Shown: positions 1 through 10,599 of the stretch, piece after piece | How the letters are laid out: every line of letters starts with the position of its first letter | How positions within the stretch are numbered: the first letter of the stretch is position 1 | DNA from: Massospora cicadina | Taxonomy: Eukaryota > Entomophthoromycota > Entomophthoromycetes > Entomophthorales > Entomophthoraceae | NCBI GenBank assembly: GCA_022478985.1 | Contig: JAKSZP010000010.1 | Span: 124,001-188,000, forward strand | DNA length: 64,000 bases | Reading direction: 5' to 3' | The notes under the pieces: generated by a model | Databases searched by the model: none | What the model saw: only the letters and a program-made list of their open reading frames with translations | Told to the model about the DNA's origin: nothing | Made by a program: the position numbers and the translations under genes

Positions 1-594
1 CATTTATGAAAAATATAAAAACCTAGACTAAGATAAAAGATTGATTATTTATAATTTCTAATAGTTACGATCAGAGGGTTGAGAACTGAACCCTCTTAAT
101 TAGCCAAAAGTAATATTTAAACGTTGAGACTTGAAGTTTAGTTTGCTTAGTAACATCCAAATTTTAGAATATTGGGATTCAACCTATTGGATCAGTTGAA
201 ACTTGCCTTGCTTCAATGCAATGGTAGATGGGGAAGTGACAACCAGGGAAATGTACCTGTTAGGAAGAAACTTTATATATTTAATCCAATCAGAAGGTGA
301 GAAAATGTTCTCACCTTGTTGGACCCCTTCAACCCTATAAAAGGGGCCAGTCTTCACGGTGTAGTTTAAATAGGAGTAGTTGTATGACATGGAGGGACCT
401 CCAAATGAATCCCTTGGATTTGCCAAATGATTCAGAATATCCCTTCTACCCAAACTCAAGCTTTTTGACCGAGTTTCATTATTAATAAAAGTATTGCCCC
501 AATTCAGAAGTTTCCACTGAGAATTGGACAGGGTATTTTGGCCAATTTCATTTAAATCAAAACCCAAATCACTCTTTATACAACATTGGACTTG
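1..594. other. Unassigned flank, no recognised gene
   Basis: No protein family is recognisable here. The longest frame is on the minus strand at 567-184 (127 codons). It has no motif I know and low coding appearance, so I do not call it a gene. A TATAAAA with a GGGG tail lies at 336-345 on the plus strand and could be a relic promoter of an element. Homology to the integrase remnant begins only at about 595. Confidence 0.3.
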
Positions 595-1650
595 TAATTT
601 TCTGACAAGTGGGACCCTGTACGTTGATATTGGTGAATTTCATCATAGGCCTACCATCCTCATGGGGATTTGACATAATTATTTTGGTGATGAACCAATT
701 CATAAAATACTCCATATTTATTTCATGCCTACAGACAACCATGTCTGAGAATATGGCTCAGTTATTCATGTTTACGTTTTCACCACATTTAGAATTCCAC
801 AGGAAGTTGTAAAAAATAGAGGACCAACTTCACCCCACTATTTTGGGACGCCATATGCGGAAAAGTTAATCTAATTGTGCTGGCCATCTTCATACCACCC
901 ACAATATGACAGATAAATAGAAAATACCAGTTACTGGAACAGTACCTACGCTGCTACGCTACTGCCTCCCAGGACACTTGAGCATATGACCTACCACTAG
1001 CCCAGTTTTCATGTAATAACTTTCTCCATGCATTGATAAGGATGTCGCCGCAGTATGCAACATAGGCTACAACCCCACTCTCAACATTGACCATCAGATA
1101 CTCCCTTATGTACCCACGGCAGATGGCTTTGCAGCGCACATCTTCAAGATACATCAACAAGTGAAAAATATCTGGTGAAAGCCAATTAAGGACGCTATAC
1201 TAATTGGCGACAGAAAACATCTCAAGCCCTTAATTATCAGGCTGGCGACCTTGTGATTGTGGACACAAAGAATCTTCATCTTATGGTACCATGTCATAAA
1301 TCGTCGTGCAAAAGGCTGGCCCATTTTACATCAGCAATTTCTGCCCAGAGGGAAATCCATGTGGAGCTTCCCCCATTAGAAAAACCCCACAGCCCTCCAC
1401 GTCTCCATGCTAGCACTATTAAAAAGGGAAAAACCAGCTGAGTTCATACTGGTACTGATATAAAGAGAACCAGACTTTGATGGGAGGAGGTTTGGACGCC
1501 TGGAGGGTGAGCGGGGAATCCAATACTTTGTTGGTTGGAAAGGATATATGGGATATAAGAATAGTTATCAATATTCTCCAGAGACTGCACCAACTGTTGA
1601 GAGCTAATTAAAGACTTTCACACACAAAGGTAATGTACCCGCACTGCTTA
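595..1650 (+). pseudogene. Chromovirus (Ty3-type) integrase and chromodomain remnant
   Basis: This is a plus-strand remnant of the 3' half of a chromovirus pol gene. The frame at 609-812 reads like the start of an integrase catalytic core (a VNFIIGLPSSWGFD stretch, then FISCLQTT, then HLEFHRKL), matching the usual MDFI-LP-S-G-D integrase pattern. Stops and frameshifts follow. At about 1488-1600 one frame gives RGIQYFVGWKGYMG followed by YSPETAP, which is the chromodomain signature (QYLVKWKGY, then WEP). Chromodomains at the integrase C-terminus direct insertion to marked chromatin in chromoviruses. The 5' part of pol is missing, so the copy is truncated. Confidence is high for the family and nil for function. 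Confidence 0.8.
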
Positions 1651-2548
1651 CCCTCCCAAACCATTAGCATTGCCGTCATTAAACTTCCCTGCCACACAAA
1701 AACTACGGTTTGGTACAGGCCCCCAGGGGGATTAGACCCTGTTATTTAGGAAAGGGTAATGTAAGGAGTACCGCTGCAGCCATCAGACTGGACAGGGCGC
1801 TGCACCCTTTCTAAATGAAGAAAGGAAATACATTTGATCACTGCCGTTGGAGAATGTAATGAATTTGGGACATACTTGACAAGCGGTAAGTGCCTGCACC
1901 CCCTCCCAGAATATGCCTGTCCCAACCTTAAGCCAGCATGTTACCTGACCCCCTATCATTAAAGAATCCTCCAAGCTGTACACAGACAAATTGGGGACAT
2001 AAGGCAAGAAATTTGCAATCATGCCAGTATATTTTAATTGAATTACCAAAAAGGGGAAAAAGTACCACGCCCAATTAGGGGAAATTTATGAGCAAATAAA
2101 ACAATGACCCGCAGATGCAATAATTGAAAAAACTTAAACTAAGAAACAACCCCAGAGAAAAAAGAGCAGAAAAATTTCACATTCACAAAAGGTCAAAGAT
2201 AACCAAGTCAAAGTTTCAAAAATAAATTCGCTGTATACAATTTTAGGGGTCAAAAAATAACAATGGAAGACTTGAGAAAGCAACTATGAACAAATTTCTG
2301 GCGAACCTGAGAATTTTTTACAGACAAACTGTTTTAATAGAAGTACATTGATCTCCCTCCTTTTTCCAATATAAAAACCTAGCACTCTGCCTACAATAGA
2401 GTGCAGGGTTGTTTTGTACTTTTCCTTAATTAATTAATAATGTAAAAAAACCAATTTTTTTAAATTTTATTAGCTTAAAGATTTTGTTCTCTCCAACAAA
2501 ATTGCCATGACTAATGGAGGTCCCCCACTAATTATTTTCCATGATAGT
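1651..2548 (+). repeat. Probable 3' region and LTR relic of the chromovirus remnant
   Basis: There is no coding frame worth calling. The purine-rich aggaaaggg at 1748-1756 is followed by TGTAAGGAG at 1760, the arrangement expected for a polypurine tract and LTR start directly downstream of pol. No second copy of this LTR is present in the window, so the far end (perhaps near 2440, after a TATAAAA at about 2371) is a guess. The stretch to 2548 is otherwise featureless and AT-rich. Confidence 0.25.
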
Positions 2549-3653
2549 TGTTAAAATCCAAGAATTGCTCACTTGATAAATTAATTCCTACACGCTTAAT
2601 CAGGTTAGAGCTCAGCTGAATGATCCTGAATTTGCCTTTGTCTTACAGCATTTTGACCGTTTGTAAGCTCACTAGGCATATTCAAATAACCTTGACTCTT
2701 CTGGTCAATTTTTGGGCTCAATTTTCCCTTCATATTTGGGAACTTTTACAGAGGCAGGCAAAGGTACAAGCTGTAAATTCTGAAATTCCAGCTTCTTGAC
2801 ACTCTTAATAAGAGACTTCAGATAAAAACCAATAAAGAGATTAAATAAAATTTTTTTTATAAAGACTATAATATCTGATGCTTACCTATTAGGTCAGGCA
2901 CCAGTATTTATACCTTTGGGGAATCTCCTGGCCACACTTCGAGCACACAATTTCCACAAATTATTTTCCACCTCAGTTTAGCCCTGAACTGATACAACTA
3001 TGACCTATTGCTAGGTTAATGGTGGCAAAATACTCTCATATTTGGGAGGATTTCATGGGACAAAAATTGCAATAAGAACGTGCAATTTGTCCCAAGATTC
3101 TCTCAATTTGAGTTTCATCATACTGCTGACAAAATACATCTGTGAAATTTTGGCGTTGATTAAAGTAAATGATGACCCCTAATTGGGACTTCAGCAGGCC
3201 TCTTTCAATAGCACTAGGTACTCCCATTTGGGTGGTCCATGTGCAAGTGATATCATGGCAATTATGAGGATCAACATACAAATTCGCCATATAGCGGAAA
3301 TTGATTATTATTTACTGCTGTCTATAAGTCCATGGGATTTTTAGACTTTATCTTTGGGTTAATCCCCAAACAATTTCTTATGTTGGATAGTTGACATTGT
3401 TCCCAATTAGTCAGGACCAATTGCTGAGTTTTGTTGCATTTATAGTTGGCCTAGAACATGCGAGCATATTTGGCACAAGCTTTTGATAAAATAATTGAAA
3501 TGAATCAATGTTGAGACAATCAACGTGAGCCATGTAATTGCAATAGGCTTTTAGTTGAGAATTAGAGTATTAACTTGAGTTTTATGAGGATAATTGGCCC
3601 GATCTGTTGGTCGCCAAAGGGTTTATTTTCAGGTCAACCACCAGAATCTGACA
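2549..3653 (-). mobile_element. Solo LTR of family A
   Basis: This stretch is the reverse complement of the LTRs of element A (36228-39301 and 48807-59865). Its right end, ...CCAGAATCTGACA, matches the TGTCAGATTCTGG start of the family. Its left end at 2549 matches the family's TTTCACA end region, and the interior aligns along its whole length. The flanks are atagt (2544-2548) and atggt (3654-3658), a likely 5-bp TSD with one transition. No internal element sequence is attached, so it is a solo LTR left by LTR-LTR recombination. The unit that is tandemly amplified in A's 3' LTR is present once here (around 3190-3250). Confidence 0.8.
2906..2912 (-). promoter_or_regulatory. Conserved TATA box of LTR family A
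   Basis: GGTATAAAT on the minus strand falls at the same relative place as GGTATAAAT in both LTRs of element A (38938-38944 and 59507-59513). Conservation across three diverged copies suggests the core promoter of the LTR. Confidence 0.5.
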
Positions 3654-3852
3654 ATGGTGGTGCCTTTCCCTTGTATTCTCAGTATTAGTATCACTTATCA
3701 GAAGAAACTAAGGAACCACCATAGGAAGCTGACCATACAACCCCCCACCAAAGGATAAGCGAGCAATGATCCCAACCCCTAGCTAAATGCAAAAAATTGA
3801 TCAAACCAATCCACCTCTTAAGACCAAATCATAGAAATCATCAAAACAGAGC

Positions 3853-4424
3853 TGTAACGATAAAGTTCATCTTGATCATTGTATTTTGACTCAGATTTGG
3901 ATTTTCTGAATCTGAGTCAAATCGCTTTATAATACTTTTAAGTCATTTTGGGCGCTGGGTTGTGCCTCACCCAAGTTGTAGATTAGGCTTGTATGAGCCT
4001 AATCAATGACTCAGGTGAGACCCCCAAGGGGTGGCCTTTATAAGGCGCTCCCGTCAATTCTGAAGCTCACTTAAGGAATTAACTTTAGCATTCCCTTCCT
4101 GGGGAGCATTGTTGGTTGCTCCCCAGATGAGCTATGGTCAGCGGGCCCTTTTTATTATCCTGGATAAAAATAAAGGTTGTCTTGGGGTTTGCACACCTCG
4201 TATACCTGTTGGTCTTTTTCCTGGTGTTCAGTTTTGAGAAGCTTTAATGTGGTTGGGTTGGACCAACCCAGCGGACTATGCTTAACCAATTAGGAGTAGG
4301 CAATGTTTGGCACTGTCAATGCCCCAAAACTCTCCCTACTTGGTTAGGCTGCTTTGATTTCTTGTCAGTGCGCCAAAAACAGTTAGTATAGGTGGTCGGA
4401 ACTGGGATTTTTCCATCCATTACA
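3853..4424 (+). repeat. 5' LTR of the miniature element
   Basis: TGTAACGA...ATTACA, 572 bp, direct repeat of 5011-5585. The two LTRs differ at many sites, so the insertion is old. Confidence 0.85.
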
Positions 4425-4599
4425 TTATTTTGAAGTCAAATATGCGCTGCACGCCTCCAATCCACAGCTTGGCCAACCTCAGTGGTCATTTGGTCCCAGT
4501 TGTCGAGGAACCAGTACCAGTGGGAGCTGGTGACTGATGGCCAACCCTGGACCTTAAGTCACCATCAGTTGAAAATCCTGGTGGGGCCTCCCACTCACC

Positions 4600-5002
4600 A
4601 TGGATTCAGTTGGCACTGAGGGGACCTGTCCCTGCAGGGCTCCCTCACCAACGGATGGCCCACCTGGAAAGGGGATGGCCATCCAGCCGTGCTGTACTTT
4701 GCGCCCCCTCACACTTTTTTTGGAGAAAGCGCCTTCCCAGTTGGGATGGGAAGGCCATCTCCAACAGAAGCCTGGGAGGGGGTGTGCAACACAGCCAAGT
4801 GCTGGGCATGCGTCCTCAGGCCAGGTGGACTGATTCTGGCAGCCCAGTCCTGATTCTCCCTTACCATTTGTCTTTTCCCTTGAGGGGCCCAGAGTTTATC
4901 TGGGCTAATTTTTCTAAGGCTCATGGCAACTCGCCCCAGGAAACCCTCATCGTGGCGTCCTTTCACTGTGAGGCCCCTCTTTGGGGAGGGGCCCTTCTCT
5001 AG
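4600..5002 (+). other. Short open frame inside the miniature element, unknown
   Basis: A frame from about 4610 to 5002 (130 codons) is open through most of the internal region. I see no zinc knuckle, protease or RT motif. Its proline- and tryptophan-rich composition reflects the GC-rich DNA, and overlapping frames on both strands are also open, which argues against selection on the protein. It may be packaging or spacer sequence rather than a gene. Confidence 0.2.
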
Positions 5003-5010
5003 CGGGGTAA

Positions 5011-5585
5011 TGTAATGATTGAGTTCATCTTGATTGTTGCATTTTGACTTGAATTCAGATTTTCTGAATCTAAGTTGAATTGTTTTATAAATACTTTTGG
5101 CTCAGTCATTTTGGGTGCTGGGCTGTGCCTCACCCAAGTTGTAGATTAGGCTTGTATGAGCTTAATCAATGACTTGGGTGAGGCTACAAGGGGTGGCCTT
5201 TATAAGGCACACCAACCATTCTGAAGCTCACATTAGAATATTAATCCTAGCGTTCCCTTCCTGGGAGCATTGTTGGTTGCTCCCTAGATGAGCTCTGGTC
5301 CGTAGCCCTTTTTATTATCCTGAATAAAAATTAAAATTGTTTCAGGGTTTGCATATATCGCATACCTGTTGGTCTTAATTGAGAGTTTGGTTTCAAGGAG
5401 CTTTTGTGTGGTTTAATCAGACCTACCTAGCGGACTATGATTAACCAATTAGGAGTAGGCAATGTTTGGCGCTGTCAGTGCATCAAACCTCTCTTTACTC
5501 AGTTAGGCTGCTTTGGTTGCTTGTCAGTGCGCCAAAGAAACATTTAAACAATGTGGTCAGAACTGAGGTTTATTCATTTATTACA
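5011..5585 (+). repeat. 3' LTR of the miniature element
   Basis: TGTAATGA...ATTACA, 575 bp, followed by the TSD agagc at 5586-5590. A short G run (agcggggtaa, 5001-5010) lies directly upstream in the polypurine-tract position. Confidence 0.85.
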
Positions 5586-5590
5586 AGAGC

Positions 5591-6063
5591 AGAACGCCAA
5601 TGAGAATTCCAACAGACTGGTAATTGGAGATATGGCGACCATTCCACACTATCAGGTTCAAGTTCATACTAATCCTAAATTTGAGCCTAACTAAGAAGAA
5701 CAGACAAAAGAACTCCCACCTAGACAACTTGGTCCCCACGTCATGGGAGTCCTGGGAAAGTTGTTTCAGAACCTCAGTTTAGTATCAGAAAGGGACTGGT
5801 GTTTGTAGAATAATACTTTCTGAACCTCTCCCCCGTGGATCTTTCTTCTGAATTCTTATAACGGCAATGATTCAGATTATGGACGTTATTGTGGGTATTG
5901 GAATACCCCTGGTGGAAGCCAAGTATCTTTTTGGCACGCTGAATGTCTTTAAGCTGTAAAATGAATACCTGTATGTTTTACAGGTACAGATGATAGTTTT
6001 AGAGAAGAATGGGTGAAAGCTCTCTAGGGATGAGAGGAAGAGCATCAGAAGAAGGATTAAACG
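5591..6063 (+). other. Unassigned stretch with a possible decayed coding fragment
   Basis: Element D is inserted at the right edge of this stretch. At about 5853-5960 one frame stays open and is rich in Tyr, Gly, Asp and Trp (it contains DYGRYCGYWNTPGG). After an intron-like GTAAAA...TTTTACAG, a frame around 5985-6062 is rich in Glu, Arg and Lys (it contains DERKSIRRRIK). I do not recognise a family. It could be an exon pair of a decayed host gene or part of another element. The evidence is composition and openness only. Confidence 0.2.
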
Positions 6064-7074
6064 TGAGCATAGTTTGAAGTTTTGACCTACTTCAGATGGG
6101 AGGTTCTTCTTTGGGGATAAGTCGGAGTTTCAAGTGCCTATTGTATGAAGACAATAGACCAGATGGTGACAATATTCAAGATATAAACTTATTGTAAATG
6201 ACACTTTGAAGCTGTATTATTCTTTTAGTTACTTGGAAAACGGCTCGCTGCCCTGATCCTTCTGATCCCAAGTAATCCCTCAACTTAATACAACAAAAAA
6301 GTACAGATACAATGAGCTTATATATTAAGCAATTAACTTTCAGTGATAAATTTTTGTGTTTTATTAGTTCAACTTTTATACAATTTATAGGATTTGACGT
6401 TAACCACATCTTAACCATGACGCCTAATTTCTTAGTAGCACTTAGACAGAGGAACATGTAATAAGTTCATCTGAGGGTCTACAATCCTTTCAACTCTGGG
6501 GTATCTCACAAGGCCTCAGGGTTGGTGTCAAACTTATAAACATCTCAAGACAGTGTTTCTGACGCATCTGCAAATAGATTAACCATCACTTTTCTTGAGC
6601 AATTGGTAACACATACCAAGGCGATTTGTACCATTAATTAGTGATTAATTCAATTGAAAACTTTATTGAAATTATAAGCTAATTTTGACATAGACCAACA
6701 AAACCCACAAGCCCAAATCATTAAGTTGACTATTTTTTATAAAAACGACTTAACCAACAAAGCCCCCAAGTCTAAGTTATCATAGTTAAATAATATTAAC
6801 TGAAATTGCTAGGCCGTGGATCCCAAGTTTCAGACATACTTAGGATATTTTTTGTCCATAATTACTGCTAATTTCGATATGATACATAATAAATTAACAT
6901 AAGCTAAAAATTATTTCCCCTTTCCGGGTTTTATCCTCCTTTCCCATTTTCTTCACTTCCTTAACCGGTGCAGTATTGTCCCCAGGTCAGCCCACCTCAA
7001 ATAAAATTTAAAATTTAAAAATTATTTCCCCTATCAGTTTACCTGACAATTTAGGTCCAGTCAAATATTCAACA
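6064..7074 (-). repeat. 3' LTR of element D
   Basis: 1011 bp, direct repeat of 9212-10111. The best-conserved blocks are at 6090-6290 and 6380-6560, such as the stretch containing GGCTCGCTGCCCTGATCC. It is adjacent to the polypurine tract at 7075-7084. Confidence 0.75.
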
Positions 7075-7439
7075 CTTCCCCCTCATTGACTGGATAAAAG
7101 CGTAGGGTATTCTTTTTCCTTGGTCACAACATCCAATCTTTTCAACATTCTGAATATGATGCTACGTTGATAGCCTTTTGACAATGGATAAATATTTCTT
7201 TTTATTATCCTCACTTCCATGCTGCATGCTACAGTTAGCTCACGCGTTTTGCCTTCATTTCTAAGACTGATTCAACCAGCTATGCTTTGACGTTTTCCAA
7301 AAGTTTAACTTCTATGCCAGCTGAAACTTCAGCAATTCTTGGAAAACCAAACTGGCCCCTTTGGCTTTGATCTCAATCTACCCCCTCCCAAAGAAGGGTC
7401 ATTTAGCCCCAGTGGCGATGAGGCTTTAGAATTTATGAA

Positions 7440-7556
7440 TTAGTTTTTTTTGTTATTGTTTTTTTTAAATTTTTTATAAATTTTATAATTATTGTTTTTA
7501 TAATTTCATTTTTCATTTTTTCCTTCTTATTTTAATAATAATTAATAAAGCTTACT
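7440..7556. repeat. A/T-rich low-complexity linker of element D
   Basis: On the plus strand this is runs of T broken by A and occasional G or C; in element orientation it is A-rich. It lies between the end of gag and the 3' LTR. A comparable linker follows the coding part of A (48447-48600), B (46441-46560), F (27290-27400) and H (51830-51960). Confidence 0.6.
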
Positions 7557-7600
7557 AAGTGGATATGGGAAGAACCCAAAGAGTTAAGAGTATGCTTCAG

Positions 7601-7623
7601 ATTGGGACCATCTAGTACTAAAA
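7601..7623 (+). mobile_element. Micro-insertion copy 1 (TTGGGACCATCTAGTACT plus A run)
   Basis: The insertion is ATTGGGACC...TACT plus A's. It is flanked by a perfect 15-bp duplication: 7586-7600 and 7624-7638 both read AAGAGTATGCTTCAG. A short A tail and a TSD of this length are what target-primed reverse transcription leaves. The host is the non-coding 3' region of element D. The same 3' sequence is found in three other insertions in this window. Confidence 0.85.
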
Positions 7624-7689
7624 AAGAGTATGCTTCAGGGTATTTCCAATTCTAGGACATTCATTGATGAATGTGTCGATTGGCATAGC

Positions 7690-9107
7690 TATATTCACCT
7701 CCTTCAAGCTTGGGGTATCTGCTGCATTGCTTGGCCCTTCAGCCAGAATATTCTCAAGTATCTTTTGCACATATAATTTAGTGACTACTTCAAAGGCTTC
7801 AGGTATGACAGCCTTAATCTGAGAGCAAGTTACTTCATGTACGTATAGATTTCTTCATTTGGTGCTAAAATAGAATTTGTTTTGCTGATAATTGAGGCCC
7901 CATGGCCTGCGTTTTCTTGTTGGTCAGGTGGGACTGGTTTTTTTTGGCACAATAGAGCATCCCACATCTATTTTGCTTGTTCTTTTCCCACCATCTGCAC
8001 GTTATCTGGAAGGACTACACTAACACTACACTGACAGCATTGAGAAGCAAAGTGTCCCTTATGATTGCAGTTATAGCAAGTAATCTCATTTAATGGTCAT
8101 GAGGCCCTTGAATTTGAGGTTTGCGCAGTTTTCATAGGCAGATCACTGCCAGTATTTTTATTGGTATTGTAGGGTTTTCAAGCAGAGGCAGCAGGTCCTG
8201 ATCTGTATCCAGTTTTGGGATGGCCATAATATTGTGAGCATCTGCGCAGACAATCAACCAATTCAAACGTTGCAAGTCTTTGCATAAAAGCAGACAATGA
8301 GGTGTTTAACAAATTCTGGTAAGGGTATACTGCATGTTGTAATGCAACCTTAGCATTAAATAAATAATAGCCTTTGCGCCTAGGAGAACTTAAGCTTCAT
8401 GATAGAATCAATCCGCGAATTCATCAATTGTTTCATCTTTCTTAAAGCTGTTATTCATAAATCTGGATTTTCTAGTCAACATTCGTTCTGGATCTCCAAA
8501 ATCATTAAGCGGCCCCTTTGACTTCAGTGTAGGTTGGGTTTTCATTCAAATGGGGCATAATTAACTCGATACTCCATTCATCTAAGCATTTGATTTTAGT
8601 GGCCACTTTGTTATGGTCACTGGCCCCATAAATGGCCATTTCAAAGCGTTTGATAAAAGTGGTACATTTCCATTCTTATTAAAAGCAGGCAGATTTGACG
8701 GTTTGTAATTATCATTCTCCTGCTCATGAGTATTGCATTACTTCTTTATTGGCTTAAACCAGCCATATTGGGGCGTTGATGCGGTGCGCCATGGTTAGAG
8801 GTATTTTGATTGGCCAAAGCAACCATTCTATATGGAATTGCCGATGTGGCCCAGTATTGATCTCATAATATTTAGAGGCATCACTGTCAGAAAAATTGCT
8901 TTAGGCGTGCTGATTTTGAACATTGTCACAATCCTTCAATATTGCAATTTTTTCATTCAGATTGGTCATTTTAAATTGAAGAAGTGAAACCACTTATTCT
9001 TTCTCTCTTATTAATTTCTTTAGGTCATTTACTTCTTTATGTAGAGCATTATTTTCCTCATTGATAAAAGTAACTTCTTCAGTGAGATTATCAATTTGAT
9101 GACTCAT
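7690..9107 (-). pseudogene. gag pseudogene of element D
   Basis: Reading the minus strand from the ATG at 9107, the N-terminus is a heptad-like, Glu/Lys/Leu-rich stretch (MSHQIDNLTEEVTFINEENN), a likely coiled coil, as in the gag of A, B and H. A stop follows after about 40 codons and the frame is broken several times. At 8078-8037 the minus strand encodes CYNCNHKGHFASQC, an exact CX2CX4HX4C zinc knuckle that would bind RNA in the particle. Between them, around 8480-8380, a stretch reading FMNNSFKKDETIDEF resembles the capsid region. Structural role in the virus-like particle is inferred from family. The copy is dead. Confidence 0.7.
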
Positions 9108-9211
9108 TTTGTCCGCTGAGTCTTAGAATCTTGTAGAATCACCCCTGAAAAATTGATACTGCCATGGGTTGCTCTCCTGCTCAGCGTGGTCACTATCTGC
9201 ATTCCAAGCCA

Positions 9212-10111
9212 TGCGCGCTTTTTTAAACTTTTGACCTACTTCATATGGGCTAGATCTTCTTTAAGGATAAGTCAGAGTTTTGAGCGCCTATTGTATGGAG
9301 AAAATAGACCAGACGGTGACAATACTCAAGATATAAACTCCTTGTAAATGACACTTTGAATCTGTATTCTTCTGTTAGTTACTTGGACAATGGCTCGCTG
9401 CCCTGATCCTTCTGATCCCAAGTAATTCCTCAACTTAATACAACGAAGAAGTAGTAAATACAAAAATCTTATATCAAACAATTAACTTGCAGTGATAAAT
9501 AATTGTGTTTTATTATTATTAACTTGTAGATAATTTAAAGGATTTGACTTTAATTACATCTTACTCATGACGCCTAATTTCTTAGTGGCACTTAGCCAGA
9601 GGAACATGTAATAAGTTTGTCTAAGGGTCTACAATCCTTTCAACTCTGGGGTATCTCACAAGGCCTCAGGGTTGGTGTCAAACTTATAAACATCTCAAGG
9701 CAGTGTTTCTGATGCATCTGCAATTAGCTGAACCACCACTCCTATTGAGGAATCAATAACACATAACTAGGCGATTTTTACCACTAATTAGTTATTAATT
9801 CATTAAAAAACTCGATTAACATTAAAAGCTAATTTTGGCATAGACCAACAAAGTCCACAAGCCCAAATCATTAAGTTGACTATTATTAAGTCCAACTTAA
9901 CCAACAAAGCCCCTGGGCCCATGTCATCATAGTTGAATATTATTAAATGAAATTGCTAGGCCGCAGATCCCAAATTTTGGATATACTTAGAATATTTTTG
10001 GTCCATAATTACTGATCATTTTGATATGATACATAATATATTAGCATTAGCCAATATTAATATTTCCCCTATCAAATTACCCAATAATTTAGGTTCAGTT
10101 CTCATTAAACA
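9212..10111 (-). repeat. 5' LTR of element D
   Basis: 900 bp. The minus strand runs TGTTTAAT...GCGCGCA. Directly inside the element the minus strand continues TGGCTTGGAATGC (9199-9211), a possible primer-binding site different from the TGGTGCTCAC type used by A, B and H. Confidence 0.7.
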
Positions 10112-10599
10112 TAGTGTCATAAAATGAACAAATTGAAGGAGATCAATTTTAGTCTGAGTTTGGAGTCATTATCATCCCGGTGTCATGGAATCAGCCAATA
10201 AACCTAAAACTGGCCTGCCAGTTTGGATAAAATGATACCCAAAATATAAACCAGAGTACCTTGAGTATACCTGACCACAATAATCTATATTATAAGGAAT
10301 AAGGATAACTGGAGGTTGGCAACTGACAATATGGTTTCTAGTAGTCACAGTATGAGACAAACAGCTGTGGCAGATGCAATTGAGGATTCAAATATGGTAG
10401 GGCCCAAAGTCAAGGGTTGTATCTTTGGAAAACCTTTTTCAGCGAGGGGAAAACATTGTAAAACGTCAATAGAAGTTGTCAGTTTGTTGCGAAAGTTCTT
10501 CCAAGAACAGAAATAGATTGCGGTTCTTTAAAGCAGCAAGTATTGTGGACAAGCACAGTTGTGTCCCATAATGGTAGCCCAATTTAAGAACAGAGGGCA
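10112..10599. other. Unassigned stretch right of element D
   Basis: I see no recognised gene. Short frames exist on both strands (10316-10516 plus, 10360-10172 minus) but neither has a motif I can name and they overlap each other. This may be the continuation of whatever DNA D inserted into. Confidence 0.25.

Larger units (their letters stand above)
3853..5585 (+). mobile_element. Miniature non-autonomous LTR retrotransposon (TRIM-like), structurally complete
   Basis: Two direct repeats, 3853-4424 (572 bp) and 5011-5585 (575 bp), both start TGTAA and end ATTACA. They enclose only about 586 bp. The 5 bp on each side are identical: agagc at 3848-3852 and agagc at 5586-5590, a perfect TSD. Both LTRs hold a TTTATAAGG box (about 4038 and 5200). 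The internal region is GC-richer than its surroundings and too short for gag or pol. This is the architecture of TRIM/SMART elements, which need another element's proteins. No clear TGG primer-binding site follows the 5' LTR end; a TGGTCRGAACTG lies just inside both LTR ends instead. Orientation is assigned from TG...CA and the TATA box. Confidence 0.85.
6064..10111 (-). mobile_element. Element D: gag-only LTR retrotransposon, minus strand
   Basis: Direct repeats 6064-7074 and 9212-10111 are the LTRs. Read on the minus strand they begin TGTT(G/T)AAT. A polypurine tract (GAGGGGGAAG on the minus strand) abuts the start of the 3' LTR at 7075-7084. The internal region is only about 2.1 kb and carries a decayed gag with an intact zinc-knuckle motif, then an A/T-rich linker, then the polypurine tract. 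There is no trace of protease, RT or integrase. Element A has the same plan, so D looks like a non-autonomous gag-only element rather than a random deletion. No matching TSD was found at these ends, which may be blurred by mutation. Confidence 0.75.

Noticed and set aside
184..567. 127-codon minus-strand frame as a host gene
   Set aside because: No motif, no neighbours supporting it, and it borders a transposon remnant; openness alone in a 64-kb window is weak.
6059..10118. attaaac as a TSD of element D
   Set aside because: ATTAAAC occurs at both ends (about 6056 and 10104), but using it would place the right LTR edge before the conserved TGTT start, so it conflicts with the polypurine-tract boundary.
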